A DNA stretch of 64,000 nucleotides from an uncultured Spirochaetales bacterium (GTDB lineage: Bacteria; Spirochaetota; Spirochaetia; Sphaerochaetales; Sphaerochaetaceae). The position numbers and the translations under genes were made by a program. Under the pieces are notes generated by a model that made no database searches, had not been told where the DNA came from, and saw nothing but the letters and a program-made list of their open reading frames with translations. The stretch covers positions 1-64,000 of the forward strand of contig CALXXN010000008.1 in assembly GCA_944392695.1 (NCBI GenBank), written 5' to 3'. Numbering within the stretch: position 1 is the stretch's first letter; each line of letters starts with the position of its first letter. Shown in pieces: positions 41,647 through 50,539 of the stretch.

Positions 41647-43734
41647 ATGGAAGACGTCAGCTCTTATTTCGGTGCCATGGTGTTCAACGACGAGGCTATG
41701 AGGTTGCGCCTGCCCAAGGATGTCTACAGGCAACTCAAACAGACCGTAGGCGAGGGCAAGGACCTTGATATCGACATCGCGAACAGCGTCGCCCATGCGA
41801 TGAAGACCTGGGCGATGGAGAATGGGGCGACACATTATACACACTGGTTCCAACCAATGACAGGCATCACTGCGGAAAAGCATGAGGCCTTCATCAGCCC
41901 CCAGGGTGGTGGAAGGGTGATCATGGAGTTCTCGGGCCGGGAGCTGATAAAGGGCGAACCTGATGCCTCATCCTTCCCCTCAGGTGGCATAAGGGCGACC
42001 TTCGAGGCCCGTGGCTACACCGCCTGGGATCCGACGAGTTATGCCTTCATCAAGGATGGCACCCTCTGCATCCCGACAGCTTTCTGTGCCTATTCAGGCG
42101 AGGTCTTGGACAAGAAGACCCCGCTACTGAGGAGCATGGAGGCCTTGAGTGAGCAGGCGGTCCGCATACTCCATCTTTTCGGAAAGAATGATGTCAGGCG
42201 CGTCATGACAACTGTCGGTGCCGAGCAGGAGTACTTCCTCATAGACAAGAAGGATTATGAGAAGAGGCCTGACCTGGTCTTGACTGGACGCACCCTTGTC
42301 GGAGCCCGTTCCCCCAAGGGACAGGAACTCAACGATCATTATTTCGGTGCCCTCCGTACCCGCGTCGCCGCTTATATGAAGGACCTCGACAGGGAGCTGT
42401 GGAAGCTTGGCATCTACGCCAAGACCAGCCATAACGAGGTCGCACCATGCCAGCATGAGCTGGCTCCTGTCTTCATCTCAGCCAATGTCGCAGTCGACCA
42501 GAACCAGTTGACGATGGAGCTGATGAAGAAGGTCGCAGAACGCCATGACTTCGCCTGCCTGTTGCATGAGAAACCTTTTGCAGGCCTGAACGGGTCAGGC
42601 AAGCATAACAACTGGTCGATCAGCGCAGAGGGTGGGGTCAACCTCCTCGAGCCTGGGGACAACCCACGTGACAATGCCCAGTTCCTGCTCTTCCTGGTCG
42701 CTGTCATCCGTGCGGTCGATGATTACCAGGACCTCCTGAGGGTCTCAGTTGCCTCCGCAGGTAACGATTACCGCCTTGGAGGTTACGAAGCCCCTCCTGC
42801 GATCATCTCGATCTTCCTTGGTGATGAGCTGACCGAGATCCTCGAGGGCCTTTCCAACGGCGAGGACGTCAGTGGACGCGGCGAGGCCCAGATGAAGCTT
42901 GGTGTCCATGTCCTGCCCCCGATCCCCCGTGACACGACGGACCGCAACCGTACAAGCCCCTTCGCCTTCACAGGAAACAAGTTCGAGTTCCGCATGCTGG
43001 GCTCATCCTTCTCCGTGGCGGATCCGAACACAATACTCAACACAGCGGTTGCCAAGTCTCTCAAGGACTTCTACGAAGAGTTGAAGGATGCTGATGACTT
43101 CGAGAGCGCTGTCCAGGACATCGTCAGGCGCACCTGGCAGGAGCACCGCAGGATCGTCTTCAATGGCAACAACTACGCACCTGAGTGGGTGAGCGAAGCC
43201 ACGAGGCGTGGCCTGCTGAACCTCAAGTGCGCACCTGATGCCTATGACAGCTTCCTCTTGCAGAAGAACATCGACCTCTTCGCAGAGTTCCATATCTTCA
43301 ACTCGGTGGAGATGCATGCCCGCCATGAGATCCTCCATGAGGAGTACTCCAAGACGGTCAGGATCGAGGCTGTGACACTGGTTGACATGATGCGCCGCCA
43401 GGTCATCCCTGCAGTCTCCGCCTACACCGACAGGCTCTCCAAGGCGGTAGCTGACAAGAGGGCGGCTGTCCCTGGACTTGCCTGCAAGGCTGAAGTCGGG
43501 CTTCTGACATCCTTGAGCGGGGATCTTGATGAGCTCCTTTCCAGGGTCGAGGTGCTTGATGGCATGAACAGCCAGTCCGCCTCCCTCTCTGGCTCTGAGC
43601 TTTCCCATTGGATCCATGACAACATCGTGCCCCAGATGGAGGCGGTCAGGGATGTCTGTGACAGGGCTGAGCTGAAGATGGACAAGGAAGCCTGGCCTTA
43701 CCCGACATACGGGGAGATGCTCTACTACATCTGA
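41647..43734 (+). CDS. glnN: Glutamine synthetase type III
   Basis: 695 residues, the size of GSIII, far longer than GSI (about 450). The start 'YFGAMVFNDEAMRLRLPKDV' is typical of the family. 'FEARGYTAWDPTSYAFIKDG', 'GAEQEYFLIDK' (catalytic Glu pair), 'LHEKPFAGLNGSGKHNNWSI' (ammonium/glutamate site) and 'EFRMLGSSFSVADPNTIL' are conserved. It ligates ammonium to glutamate with ATP. I chose ATG 41647 with GGAGGG 5 nt upstream, although the frame is open from 41563. The convergent aminopeptidase gene shares its terminator. GdhA at 14344 is the low-affinity partner route. Confidence 0.94.
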   Translation: MEDVSSYFGAMVFNDEAMRLRLPKDVYRQLKQTVGEGKDLDIDIANSVAHAMKTWAMENGATHYTHWFQPMTGITAEKHEAFISPQGGGRVIMEFSGRELIKGEPDASSFPSGGIRATFEARGYTAWDPTSYAFIKDGTLCIPTAFCAYSGEVLDKKTPLLRSMEALSEQAVRILHLFGKNDVRRVMTTVGAEQEYFLIDKKDYEKRPDLVLTGRTLVGARSPKGQELNDHYFGALRTRVAAYMKDLDRELWKLGIYAKTSHNEVAPCQHELAPVFISANVAVDQNQLTMELMKKVAERHDFACLLHEKPFAGLNGSGKHNNWSISAEGGVNLLEPGDNPRDNAQFLLFLVAVIRAVDDYQDLLRVSVASAGNDYRLGGYEAPPAIISIFLGDELTEILEGLSNGEDVSGRGEAQMKLGVHVLPPIPRDTTDRNRTSPFAFTGNKFEFRMLGSSFSVADPNTILNTAVAKSLKDFYEELKDADDFESAVQDIVRRTWQEHRRIVFNGNNYAPEWVSEATRRGLLNLKCAPDAYDSFLLQKNIDLFAEFHIFNSVEMHARHEILHEEYSKTVRIEAVTLVDMMRRQVIPAVSAYTDRLSKAVADKRAAVPGLACKAEVGLLTSLSGDLDELLSRVEVLDGMNSQSASLSGSELSHWIHDNIVPQMEAVRDVCDRAELKMDKEAWPYPTYGEMLYYI

Positions 43735-43755
43735 TTTCCTCATCTAAATGCAAGA

Positions 43756-43786
43756 AGGCCCCAGTCATCCGGCTGGGGCCTGTCTT
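43756..43786. terminator. Bidirectional terminator between glnN and the M18 aminopeptidase
   Basis: 9-bp stem AGGCCCCAG / CTGGGGCCT with an 8-nt loop, followed by GTCTT on the plus strand; on the minus strand the following bases are TCTTGCATTT. It lies 21 bp after the glnN stop. Confidence 0.7.
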
Positions 43787-43802
43787 GTAGCAGTTGTTTT
43801 CC

Positions 43803-45119
43803 TCAGGCTTCGAGGAAGGTCTTGTAGCAGTTGTAGGCGCTTTCGATGTCAGCGGCCGCCGTGACCTCCCAAGGGCTGTGCATCGAGAGGACGGCGACAC
43901 CGCAGTCGATGACGTCCATGCCCAGGTGGGCGGCGAATTTGGCGATCGTGCCACCACCACCGACATCTACCTTCGACATCTCGTTCATCTGGTACATGAT
44001 GCCTTTTTCATCGAGTATACGCCTGAGGTAGGCGATGAACTCAGGGTTCGCATCGCTGGCTCCGCTCTTGCCACGACTGCCTGTGTACTTCTCGAATGAG
44101 ACACCACGGCCCATGAAGGATGCGTTCTCCTTGTTGTACAGTCCTGGGTTGAGTGGGTCGTAGGCCGCAGTGACATCGCTTGAGAGCATGTGCGATGCCT
44201 TGAGGCTGCGGCGCAGGGCCAGGGATGAGTAGCAACCGCACTTGTCCATGACCTCGCTGAGCATGTTGGGCAGCAGCTCGCTGTCCATTCCGCTCATGCC
44301 TGTAGACCCGATCTCCTCCTTGTCGACAAGGAGGACGCAGGCCGTGGTCTCTACCTCTGCAGTGGTGTCGAGGATGGCCTGGAGTGATGAGTAGGCGCAG
44401 ACCCTGTCATCCTGGCCATAGGCCATGACCATGGAACCATCGAGGCCAAGTGTGCGGGCACGACCGGCGGGTACGACCTCAAGCTCGGCGGAGAGGAAGT
44501 CAGCTTCCTCCATTCCATAGTTGTCTGCAAGGTATTTGAGGACAGTCTTGCGTCCAAGGTCCTTGGCTTCATCACCTTCACCTGGATTGAGCGCGACGAC
44601 AAGGTCAAGGTCCTCGCCATCGATGAACTCACTGGCTGTCTTCTTCATCTGCTCCTGGGCGATGTGGGGCAGGATGTCGCTGATGCAGAATGAAGGCCCA
44701 TCCTCATCCTCTCCAAGTGTGATGTCGATCCTGGAACCATCCTTCTTGAAGACGACACCGTGTATGGCCAGAGGGAGCGTGACCCACTGGTACTTCTTGA
44801 TGCCACCATAGTAGTGGGTGTCGAGATAGGTGACGCCCTCCTTCTCGTAAAGGGGCTTCATCTTCAAATCGAGACGGGGTGAGTCGACATGTGAGGTTAT
44901 GTAGTTGACCCCTTCCACGATGGGACGGCGTCCGATTATGAAGAAGGCGGCGCTCTTGCCTCCTGTGACGACGTAGGCCTTGTCGCCTGCCTTCAGGCTG
45001 CTGTACTCGCCGATTTCCTTCCAGCCCCTGGCCCTGGCCAGGTCAATGGCGGTGGCGATGCATTCACGTTCCGTCTTCCCCTTGTCGAGGAAGCTCTTGT
45101 ATGTATCGATGATGCTCAT
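43803..45119 (-). CDS. M18 family aminopeptidase
   Basis: 438 residues, a cytoplasmic zinc/cobalt-dependent aminopeptidase (LAP4/ApeB type). Metal ligands and catalytic residues are in 'YITSHVDSPRLDLKMKP', 'DKEEIGSTGMSGMDSE' (Glu-Glu) and 'SSDVTAAYDPLNPG'. 'SMHSPWEVTAAADIESAYNC' near the C terminus holds the last His ligand. The ATG at 45119 has GGAGG about 8 nt upstream. The frame is open to 45743 but that extension has no family homology and runs antisense into the next gene, so it is not real. Confidence 0.92.
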   Translation of the reverse strand: MSIIDTYKSFLDKGKTERECIATAIDLARARGWKEIGEYSSLKAGDKAYVVTGGKSAAFFIIGRRPIVEGVNYITSHVDSPRLDLKMKPLYEKEGVTYLDTHYYGGIKKYQWVTLPLAIHGVVFKKDGSRIDITLGEDEDGPSFCISDILPHIAQEQMKKTASEFIDGEDLDLVVALNPGEGDEAKDLGRKTVLKYLADNYGMEEADFLSAELEVVPAGRARTLGLDGSMVMAYGQDDRVCAYSSLQAILDTTAEVETTACVLLVDKEEIGSTGMSGMDSELLPNMLSEVMDKCGCYSSLALRRSLKASHMLSSDVTAAYDPLNPGLYNKENASFMGRGVSFEKYTGSRGKSGASDANPEFIAYLRRILDEKGIMYQMNEMSKVDVGGGGTIAKFAAHLGMDVIDCGVAVLSMHSPWEVTAAADIESAYNCYKTFLEA

Positions 45120-45200
45120 TTCATTTTCCTCCGGACGGAAGTGTATCACATATGGGAAAAAGTGTTTGGCACACCACGTCTGAACAGCTATGATGGACAC

Positions 45201-46097
45201 ATGCCGAAAATAGACCGACGCAGGATCCACCAGGAAAGCCTGAAAACACATATCAAGGAGCATAGGGCCGTATTCCTGGTCTACCTCCTCCTCCGTATCG
45301 CAGTCGTGCTGATCCTGATCGCACAGATTTCCAATGGGAATTGGGAGAACGTCTATTACTGCCTCCTGTCCTTGGTGCTGATGATGCTGCCGACCTTCAT
45401 AGAGAGCAACTGGCACATCGACATACCCGATACACTGGAAATCATCGTCCTCCTCTTTATCTTCGCAGCTGAGATTCTTGGTGAGCTCAGCTCCTATTAC
45501 ATCAACTTCCCATTCTGGGACACGATGCTTCATACGATCACCGGCTTCCTTGCAGCGGCGGTAGGTTTCGCTCTTTGTGACATCCTCAACCGTAATGAGA
45601 ATATAAAGTTCTCCCTGTCGCCGATTTTCCTGACCGTCGTCGCCTTCTGCTTCTCCATGACTGTCGCTGTCATGTGGGAGTTCATAGAGTTCTCCGCAGA
45701 CCAGTTGCTTGGGGTCGACATGCAGAAGGATACGGTCATCCATACGATCAACAGCGTGTCACTCGATCCGACAAGGACGAACACTGTGATCACAATCGAT
45801 GGAATCACAGAGGTCAGCTTCCAGGATGGCTCCTCACTGGGCCTTGGTGGCTACCTTGATATAGGACTCATAGACACGATGAAGGACCTCTTCGTCAACT
45901 TCCTCGGTGCCCTTGTCTTCTCTTTCATCGGCTTCTTCTATACGAAGAACCGGGGTGAGGGGCGTTTCGCACGCCTTTTCATCCCCACTGTGAAATACAA
46001 GGAAGCGGCAGAGGCGAAGCGCCTTAAAGAGGAGAGGAAGGCTGAAAAGGCAAGACGGAAGGCCATCGAAGAACAAGGAGGTGTCCAAGATGCTTAG
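45201..46097 (+). CDS. DUF2238/YjdF-like integral membrane protein
   Basis: 298 residues with about seven hydrophobic helices. 'SYYINFPFWDTMLHTITGFL' and 'VAVMWEFIEFSADQLLGVDM' fit the DUF2238 (YjdF) family, which carries a conserved His and Trp-Glu pair in the membrane. The long Lys/Glu/Arg-rich C-terminal tail ('EAKRLKEERKAEKARRKAIE') is cytoplasmic. Function unknown. ATG 45201 is preceded only by a weak GGA; the frame is open to 45141. It overlaps the next gene by 8 bp. Confidence 0.65.
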   Translation: MPKIDRRRIHQESLKTHIKEHRAVFLVYLLLRIAVVLILIAQISNGNWENVYYCLLSLVLMMLPTFIESNWHIDIPDTLEIIVLLFIFAAEILGELSSYYINFPFWDTMLHTITGFLAAAVGFALCDILNRNENIKFSLSPIFLTVVAFCFSMTVAVMWEFIEFSADQLLGVDMQKDTVIHTINSVSLDPTRTNTVITIDGITEVSFQDGSSLGLGGYLDIGLIDTMKDLFVNFLGALVFSFIGFFYTKNRGEGRFARLFIPTVKYKEAAEAKRLKEERKAEKARRKAIEEQGGVQDA

Positions 46098-47082
46098 GAT
46101 TGGAATTGTCGGATGCGGTAATATCGCATCATCGCTCGCTCCTGTCATGCAGGCCCTCAGCCCTGTCATGAGGGTTGAGGCTGTCGCCGCACGTGACAAG
46201 GAGCGTGCCGAGGCCTTCGCTGCACAGCATGGTGTCACCAAGGCCTATGGCTCGTATCAGGAGCTTTATGAGGATGTTGATGTGGACATGGTCTATGTCG
46301 CGACGCCACATTCGCACCATAAGGCGGTCATGCTTGATGCCATAAGCCATGGCAAGCATGTCCTGTGTGAGAAGGCCTTCACTGTCAATGCTGCAGAGGC
46401 CCAGGAGGTCTTCGACCTGGCGAAGGAGAAGGGTGTCTACGTAGCTGAGGCGATCTGGACTCGTTACATGCCATCACGCCAGAAGATCGTGGATGTCATT
46501 GCGTCCGGGCGGATTGGCGAGGTGGTCAGGATCAGTGCCAACCTTGGTTATAAGATCCTCCACAAACCACGTATCGCAGAGCCATCCCTCGCAGGAGGGG
46601 CCCTTCTTGATGTCGGCATCTATCCATTCAATTTCGCCCTCATGGCGATGGAAGGTGTTGGCATCAGCTCCATCAATGGCGATGCGGTCAAGACCGACAA
46701 GGGTGTCGACAAACGTAATACGATCACGATCGACTTTGAGAACGGCGCCTCTGCTGTCGTCTTCTCTGACAGTGACACTGTCACGGACCGCAAGGGCATC
46801 ATCTATGGCACTGAAGGCCGCATTGATGTGATCAATGTCAACAACCCCGAAAGGATCGAGCTCTGGTCTGGTGATAGGGATCCTGTCCTTCTTGAAGCCG
46901 AGGACATCACGCACAATGTCAGTGGCTATGAGTACGAGCTCCTCAGCGCGGCTGACTGTATTTCGAAGGGACTCACAGAGGACCCCCATATGCCATGGAG
47001 TGAGACCTTGCGTGTCCTGCGTTACTTCGACGCACTGCGTGAGCTGTGGGGCATCAAGCTTGCAAGTGAGCTCGAAGGCTGA
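46090..47082 (+). CDS. Gfo/Idh/MocA-family oxidoreductase
   Basis: 330 residues. N-terminal Rossmann fold 'LRIGIVGCGNIASSLAPVMQ', then 'VDMVYVATPHSHHKAVMLDA' and the 'KHVLCEKAFTVNAAEAQ' motif holding the conserved E-K-P-like Lys. The C-terminal domain contains 'AGGALLDVGIYPFNFALMAM'. It is an NAD(P)-dependent dehydrogenase acting on a sugar, inositol or related compound; the substrate cannot be told. ATG 46090 has AAGGAGGTG 8 nt upstream; GTG at 46081 falls on that site. It overlaps the membrane protein gene by 8 bp, so they are co-transcribed. Confidence 0.9.
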   Translation: MLRIGIVGCGNIASSLAPVMQALSPVMRVEAVAARDKERAEAFAAQHGVTKAYGSYQELYEDVDVDMVYVATPHSHHKAVMLDAISHGKHVLCEKAFTVNAAEAQEVFDLAKEKGVYVAEAIWTRYMPSRQKIVDVIASGRIGEVVRISANLGYKILHKPRIAEPSLAGGALLDVGIYPFNFALMAMEGVGISSINGDAVKTDKGVDKRNTITIDFENGASAVVFSDSDTVTDRKGIIYGTEGRIDVINVNNPERIELWSGDRDPVLLEAEDITHNVSGYEYELLSAADCISKGLTEDPHMPWSETLRVLRYFDALRELWGIKLASELEG

Positions 47083-47090
47083 ACACAACG

Positions 47091-47116
47091 GGGCCTCTGC
47101 ACATCAGCGGAGGCCC
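47091..47116 (+). terminator. Hairpin after the oxidoreductase gene
   Basis: 7-bp stem GGGCCTC / GAGGCCC with a 12-nt loop, 9 bp after the stop, followed by TGTGCCCTCTT. Weak T-tract. Confidence 0.5.
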
Positions 47117-47270
47117 TGTGCCCTCTTGGTGGATTGGTGTCTGCCACTAGACAAGCTCTTCATACCAAGAGCTATTGAATCGGTGCCGATGTCAATGGGA
47201 ATGTTCATGTGCTGAAAGGCGTGTCATGTGACTGGATATCTGGACATCAGCTATGCTGCGGTTAACGTGT

Positions 47271-48241
47271 TCAATGCATCAGCGATAAGACGTCCTCCCT
47301 GCTCAGCTTGGTGTATTTCATTACCTTCTCAACAGGTTGCTTGTCAGCAAGCATTCCACGTGCGATGTTGTTTGTGGCATCTGCGACTGCCTTCATGCTT
47401 TCTTCTTTGAGCCTGTTTTGCATTTCAGTCTCGTACCGTCTTGTCAGTTCAGCTTCTTTCGTCAAGAATCCGGCTTCTGCCTTTGCCTCAGCTCTTGCCT
47501 CTATCTCTTTCTGGAATTCTGCCATGACTTCACTCATGATGATCCTCCTGCGTCCTTTGGAGAGTGACCCCAAAGTCCTTTCCAATACCGTCGAATAGAA
47601 ATTGCCATCAATACGCTGGTGCATGTCTGAGTCCAGATGACCCATGGAGTCGTCACCCCTGTAGGTTCCATTGACAATGATGATGCGGATTACGTATTCA
47701 GCAGAGTCATCTCCATCATCCCTTCTCACCCTGTAAGCATACAAAGGTTTCTCCTCTCCTGCGAAGTTGGATGTGCAGTAGAAGATGATGGACTTTTCCT
47801 GAGCTGGCTATAGGGCCTTCCTCGCATCACATCCACCGTATCACTTGCCGCCAGGTAGTAGCGTATGCGCATGGTGAGGTCTTCCTTGTCCGTTGTCTGG
47901 ATTTCCAGGATGTAATCATCCATCTTCGTTACACCGTAAGCATCATATATGACACCATGCGATAGAGGAATGGACTGCAGGTTCTTCTGTGCATCCAAGT
48001 GGCTGATGTCCTTTGCTTTCATACTCTTACCTGTGATTGCAGAGGTAAGGTAGGCAATGGCCTTCCTGGTCCCTTCCATCACACAGTGGAAGGCGATATC
48101 GTCGACGAGGCGGAGCTTGCTGATTGTCTCATCGAATATCTGGCTTACATCCTCACGGGCCCGAAAAGCAGATGGCCTCTTCGTGTACTGGTACTCTTCC
48201 TCAGGTTCCAGTACGAATTCATCGTAGTACAAGGTTTCCAT
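47271..48241 (-). pseudogene. Rpn family (PD-(D/E)XK) recombination-promoting nuclease, frameshifted
   Basis: Two overlapping frames make one protein. The first (48241 to about 47795) opens 'MRLLD'-like as 'RLVDDIAFHCVMEGTRKAI' and contains the nuclease core 'DAYGVTKMDDYILEIQTTDK', with the E-x-Q ligand, and 'RIRYYLAASDTVDVMRG'. Reading then shifts near the AAAA run at about 47793-47796 into the second frame, giving 'KSIIFYCTSNFAGEEKPLYA', 'RTLGSLSKGRRRIIMSE' and the charged C-terminal helix with 'LTKEAELTRRYETEMQNRLK'. Rpn proteins are DNA nucleases common as multi-copy, fast-evolving loci. One frameshift makes the gene probably inactive, or expressed by recoding. Confidence 0.75.
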
Positions 48242-48324
48242 ATACTATCTGTATGCTTGGAGTGCCTGATTTGTTCCAAAACGGATGACAGGGGCCCATG
48301 TTTTTGTCTTGTACCAATTTCCAC

Positions 48325-48357
48325 CAGAAAAAAGACAAGGCCCCGTGATGGGGCCTT
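48325..48357 (-). terminator. Rho-independent terminator of the acyl-CoA synthetase gene
   Basis: 8-bp stem AAGGCCCC / GGGGCCTT (48337-48344 with 48350-48357), followed on the minus strand by GTCTTTTTTCTGG. Confidence 0.85.
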
Positions 48358-48377
48358 GCTCATGCTTTGAGGCGTGT

Positions 48378-50015
48378 TCAACCCTTCTTGCGAAGTACGT
48401 ATTTCTGTGTCTTCCCGCTGATTGTCTTGGGCATCTCATCGACGAACTCGATGGAGCGCACCCACTTGTACTCGGCCAGGCGGGAGTTGGTGAAGTCCCT
48501 TATCTCCTTGTCCAGCTCCTTGCTGGGCTGGTGGTCCTTGGTGAGTACGACAAAGGCCTTGATTGCCTGACCGCGGAGTGGGTCAGGGATGCCAACGACA
48601 GAACATTCGAAGACCGCAGGATGCTCGACCAGGATGTTCTCAATCTCATAGGGGCCGATCCTGTAGCCGCCACTCTTGATCAGGTCATCGAAACGGCCAT
48701 GGAACCAGAGGGCGCCATCCTCATCCATCCAGGCGGCGTCGCCTGTGTGGTAGACACCACCACGCCATGCCCTGGCGTAGAGCTCTTCGTTGTCCAGGTA
48801 GGTTGAGAAGATGCCGAGAGGCTTCTTCCCATTCTTGGGGACGATGACGATTTCTCCAACCTCACCGGTCTTTACCTGGCTGCCATCGTTTGCGACGATG
48901 TGCACGTCGTACATTGGGGATGGGTGTCCCATTGAACCATCGACAGCGGTCTGTCCTGCGAAAGTCGCGGAGACAAGGGCTGTCTCTGTCTGGCCATAAC
49001 CCTCATGCAATGTGAGCCCTGTCCTCTCCTGGAACTTGTGGAAGATGTCAGGTGAGAGGAATTCTCCTGCTGTGGATGCATGCTTCAGGCTAGGCATGTC
49101 AGGGACTCCCTTGCGGACAAGGTAGCGGTAGACTGTGGGAGGGGCGCAGAAGCTGGTGACACCGTAGCGGTTGATCACGGATGCCAGCATCCTAGGGTCG
49201 AAGTTGTCGAAATCGAAGACCATGATGGCACATCCGACGAACCACTGGCCATAGAGCTTGCCCCAGGATGACTTCGCCCACCCGGTTTCTGCGACGGTGA
49301 AGTGCAGCCCCCCATCCTCTGCTTGCTGCCAGAACTTCGCTGTCACGATATGAGACAGGGGATAGGAGTTGTCATGGATGACACCCTTGGGGTAGCCCGT
49401 GGTCCCACTTGTGAAGTAGAGGAGCATGGGGTCTGTGACACGCAGGTCAGAAGGACGCTCCATCTGGTCTGATGCGCCCTTCATCTCCTCATCGAGGTTC
49501 CTCCAACCTTCCTTGCCACGCTGGACTGACCAGAGAAGTGGCTTGATGGGGGAGTCCTTCAAGGCTTCCTCGACGTTCTCAGGGACACCATTGTCTGGTG
49601 TTGAGATGATGGCCTTGACGTCTGCGACCGAGAAGCGGTAGCGGAAGTCAGAGGCTGTCAGCATGTGTGTCACAGGAATCATGACGGCCCCTATGCGGCA
49701 CAGTGCCATGGCGACAAACCAATATTCATAATGGCGCTTCAAGGCCACCATGACCTTGTCGCCTTTCTTTATTCCAGCTGATGTGAGGATGTTCGCGACC
49801 TGGACAGAAGAACGCCTGATGTCCTCGAAGGAGAATGTGTGCTCTTCTCCCATTACGTTGCACCAGACCATGGCCCTTTTGTCAGGATCCGCCTTCGCGC
49901 TTTCGTCAAGGACGTCCCAGGCGAAGTTGAAATCATCGGGATAGTTTATATCGACATCAACCAGGACCCCTTTGTCATCAAAGGTTCCATGGAAGTATTT
50001 CTCGTAAATGCTCAC
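48378..50015 (-). CDS. Acyl-CoA synthetase (AMP-forming)
   Basis: 545 residues of the adenylate-forming superfamily. The P-loop 'YFTSGTTGYPKGVIHDN', 'GYGQTETALVSATFAG' (A5), 'YHTGDAAWMDEDGALWFHGR' (A7-A8 with the ribose-binding Asp) and 'GYRIGPYEIENILVEHPAVF' plus C-terminal 'MPKTISGKTQKYVLRKK' (A10 Lys) are all intact. It resembles medium-chain acyl-CoA ligases more than acetyl-CoA synthetase. I chose GTG 50015 with GGAGGC 7 nt upstream. It follows the fab operon after a hairpin, so it may be a partly separate unit that activates exogenous fatty acids. Confidence 0.9.
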   Translation of the reverse strand: MSIYEKYFHGTFDDKGVLVDVDINYPDDFNFAWDVLDESAKADPDKRAMVWCNVMGEEHTFSFEDIRRSSVQVANILTSAGIKKGDKVMVALKRHYEYWFVAMALCRIGAVMIPVTHMLTASDFRYRFSVADVKAIISTPDNGVPENVEEALKDSPIKPLLWSVQRGKEGWRNLDEEMKGASDQMERPSDLRVTDPMLLYFTSGTTGYPKGVIHDNSYPLSHIVTAKFWQQAEDGGLHFTVAETGWAKSSWGKLYGQWFVGCAIMVFDFDNFDPRMLASVINRYGVTSFCAPPTVYRYLVRKGVPDMPSLKHASTAGEFLSPDIFHKFQERTGLTLHEGYGQTETALVSATFAGQTAVDGSMGHPSPMYDVHIVANDGSQVKTGEVGEIVIVPKNGKKPLGIFSTYLDNEELYARAWRGGVYHTGDAAWMDEDGALWFHGRFDDLIKSGGYRIGPYEIENILVEHPAVFECSVVGIPDPLRGQAIKAFVVLTKDHQPSKELDKEIRDFTNSRLAEYKWVRSIEFVDEMPKTISGKTQKYVLRKKG

Positions 50016-50074
50016 TTTATTGCCTCCGGTCAGTTCGAATGGCGGGCAGTGCAAGCCCAGTTGCCTTTCCAGTG

Positions 50075-50099
50075 CATGCCCCAGGCTGGCTGGGGCATG
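50075..50099 (-). terminator. Perfect 10-bp hairpin between fabZ and the acyl-CoA synthetase gene
   Basis: CATGCCCCAG / CTGGGGCATG with a 5-nt loop. It has no T-tract on the minus strand, so it may be an attenuating or mRNA-stabilising hairpin rather than a full terminator. Confidence 0.5.
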
Positions 50100-50111
50100 T
50101 ATCCGGAGGGC

Positions 50112-50537
50112 TCAGCCCTCTTCCCCAGAAGTGATGGCGAAGGAGAAGGTGGCTGTGATGCAGGTCCTGTCACCTACATAGCCCGTACCTTCTGCGAAGT
50201 AGAAGGGGTGGCGGGCCTTGGTGATGCGGCACTCTGTCCTGAAGTCATCGCCTGGCTTGACGGGAGAGCGGAAGCGTACCTTGTCGAGCCCTGCGTAGAC
50301 TGGGATGGCTCCATCCTTGAGGCCTTCGTCCAGGAGGACGCAGGCGGACTGCGCCAGTATTTCACAGAGGATCACTCCCGGCACGATTGGGTTGCCAGGG
50401 AAGTGCCCTTGGAGGAAGAACTCATCTCCACGCACATGATAAAGGCCACGTGAGGTGTCCCCATCCCGCTCGACCTCGTCGAGCAGGAGCATGTTGTCAC
50501 GGTGGGGGAGTATGTTCTTGATTTCTTCCTTTGTCAT
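50112..50537 (-). CDS. fabZ: 3-hydroxyacyl-[acyl-carrier-protein] dehydratase FabZ
   Basis: 141-residue hot-dog-fold dehydratase. The active-site helix and His are in 'GHFPGNPIVPGVILCEILAQ'; the catalytic Glu is in 'ILCEI'. 'EIKNILPHRDNMLLLDEV' opens the protein as usual. It removes water from 3-hydroxyacyl-ACP. Stop-to-start gap from fabF is 2 bp. Confidence 0.94.
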   Translation of the reverse strand: MTKEEIKNILPHRDNMLLLDEVERDGDTSRGLYHVRGDEFFLQGHFPGNPIVPGVILCEILAQSACVLLDEGLKDGAIPVYAGLDKVRFRSPVKPGDDFRTECRITKARHPFYFAEGTGYVGDRTCITATFSFAITSGEEG

Positions 50538-50539
50538 CC

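Noticed and set aside
45120-45743. In-frame N-terminal extension of the M18 aminopeptidase by about 208 residues
   Set aside because: It has no family similarity, a good ribosome binding site marks ATG 45119, and the stretch is antisense to the DUF2238-like gene.
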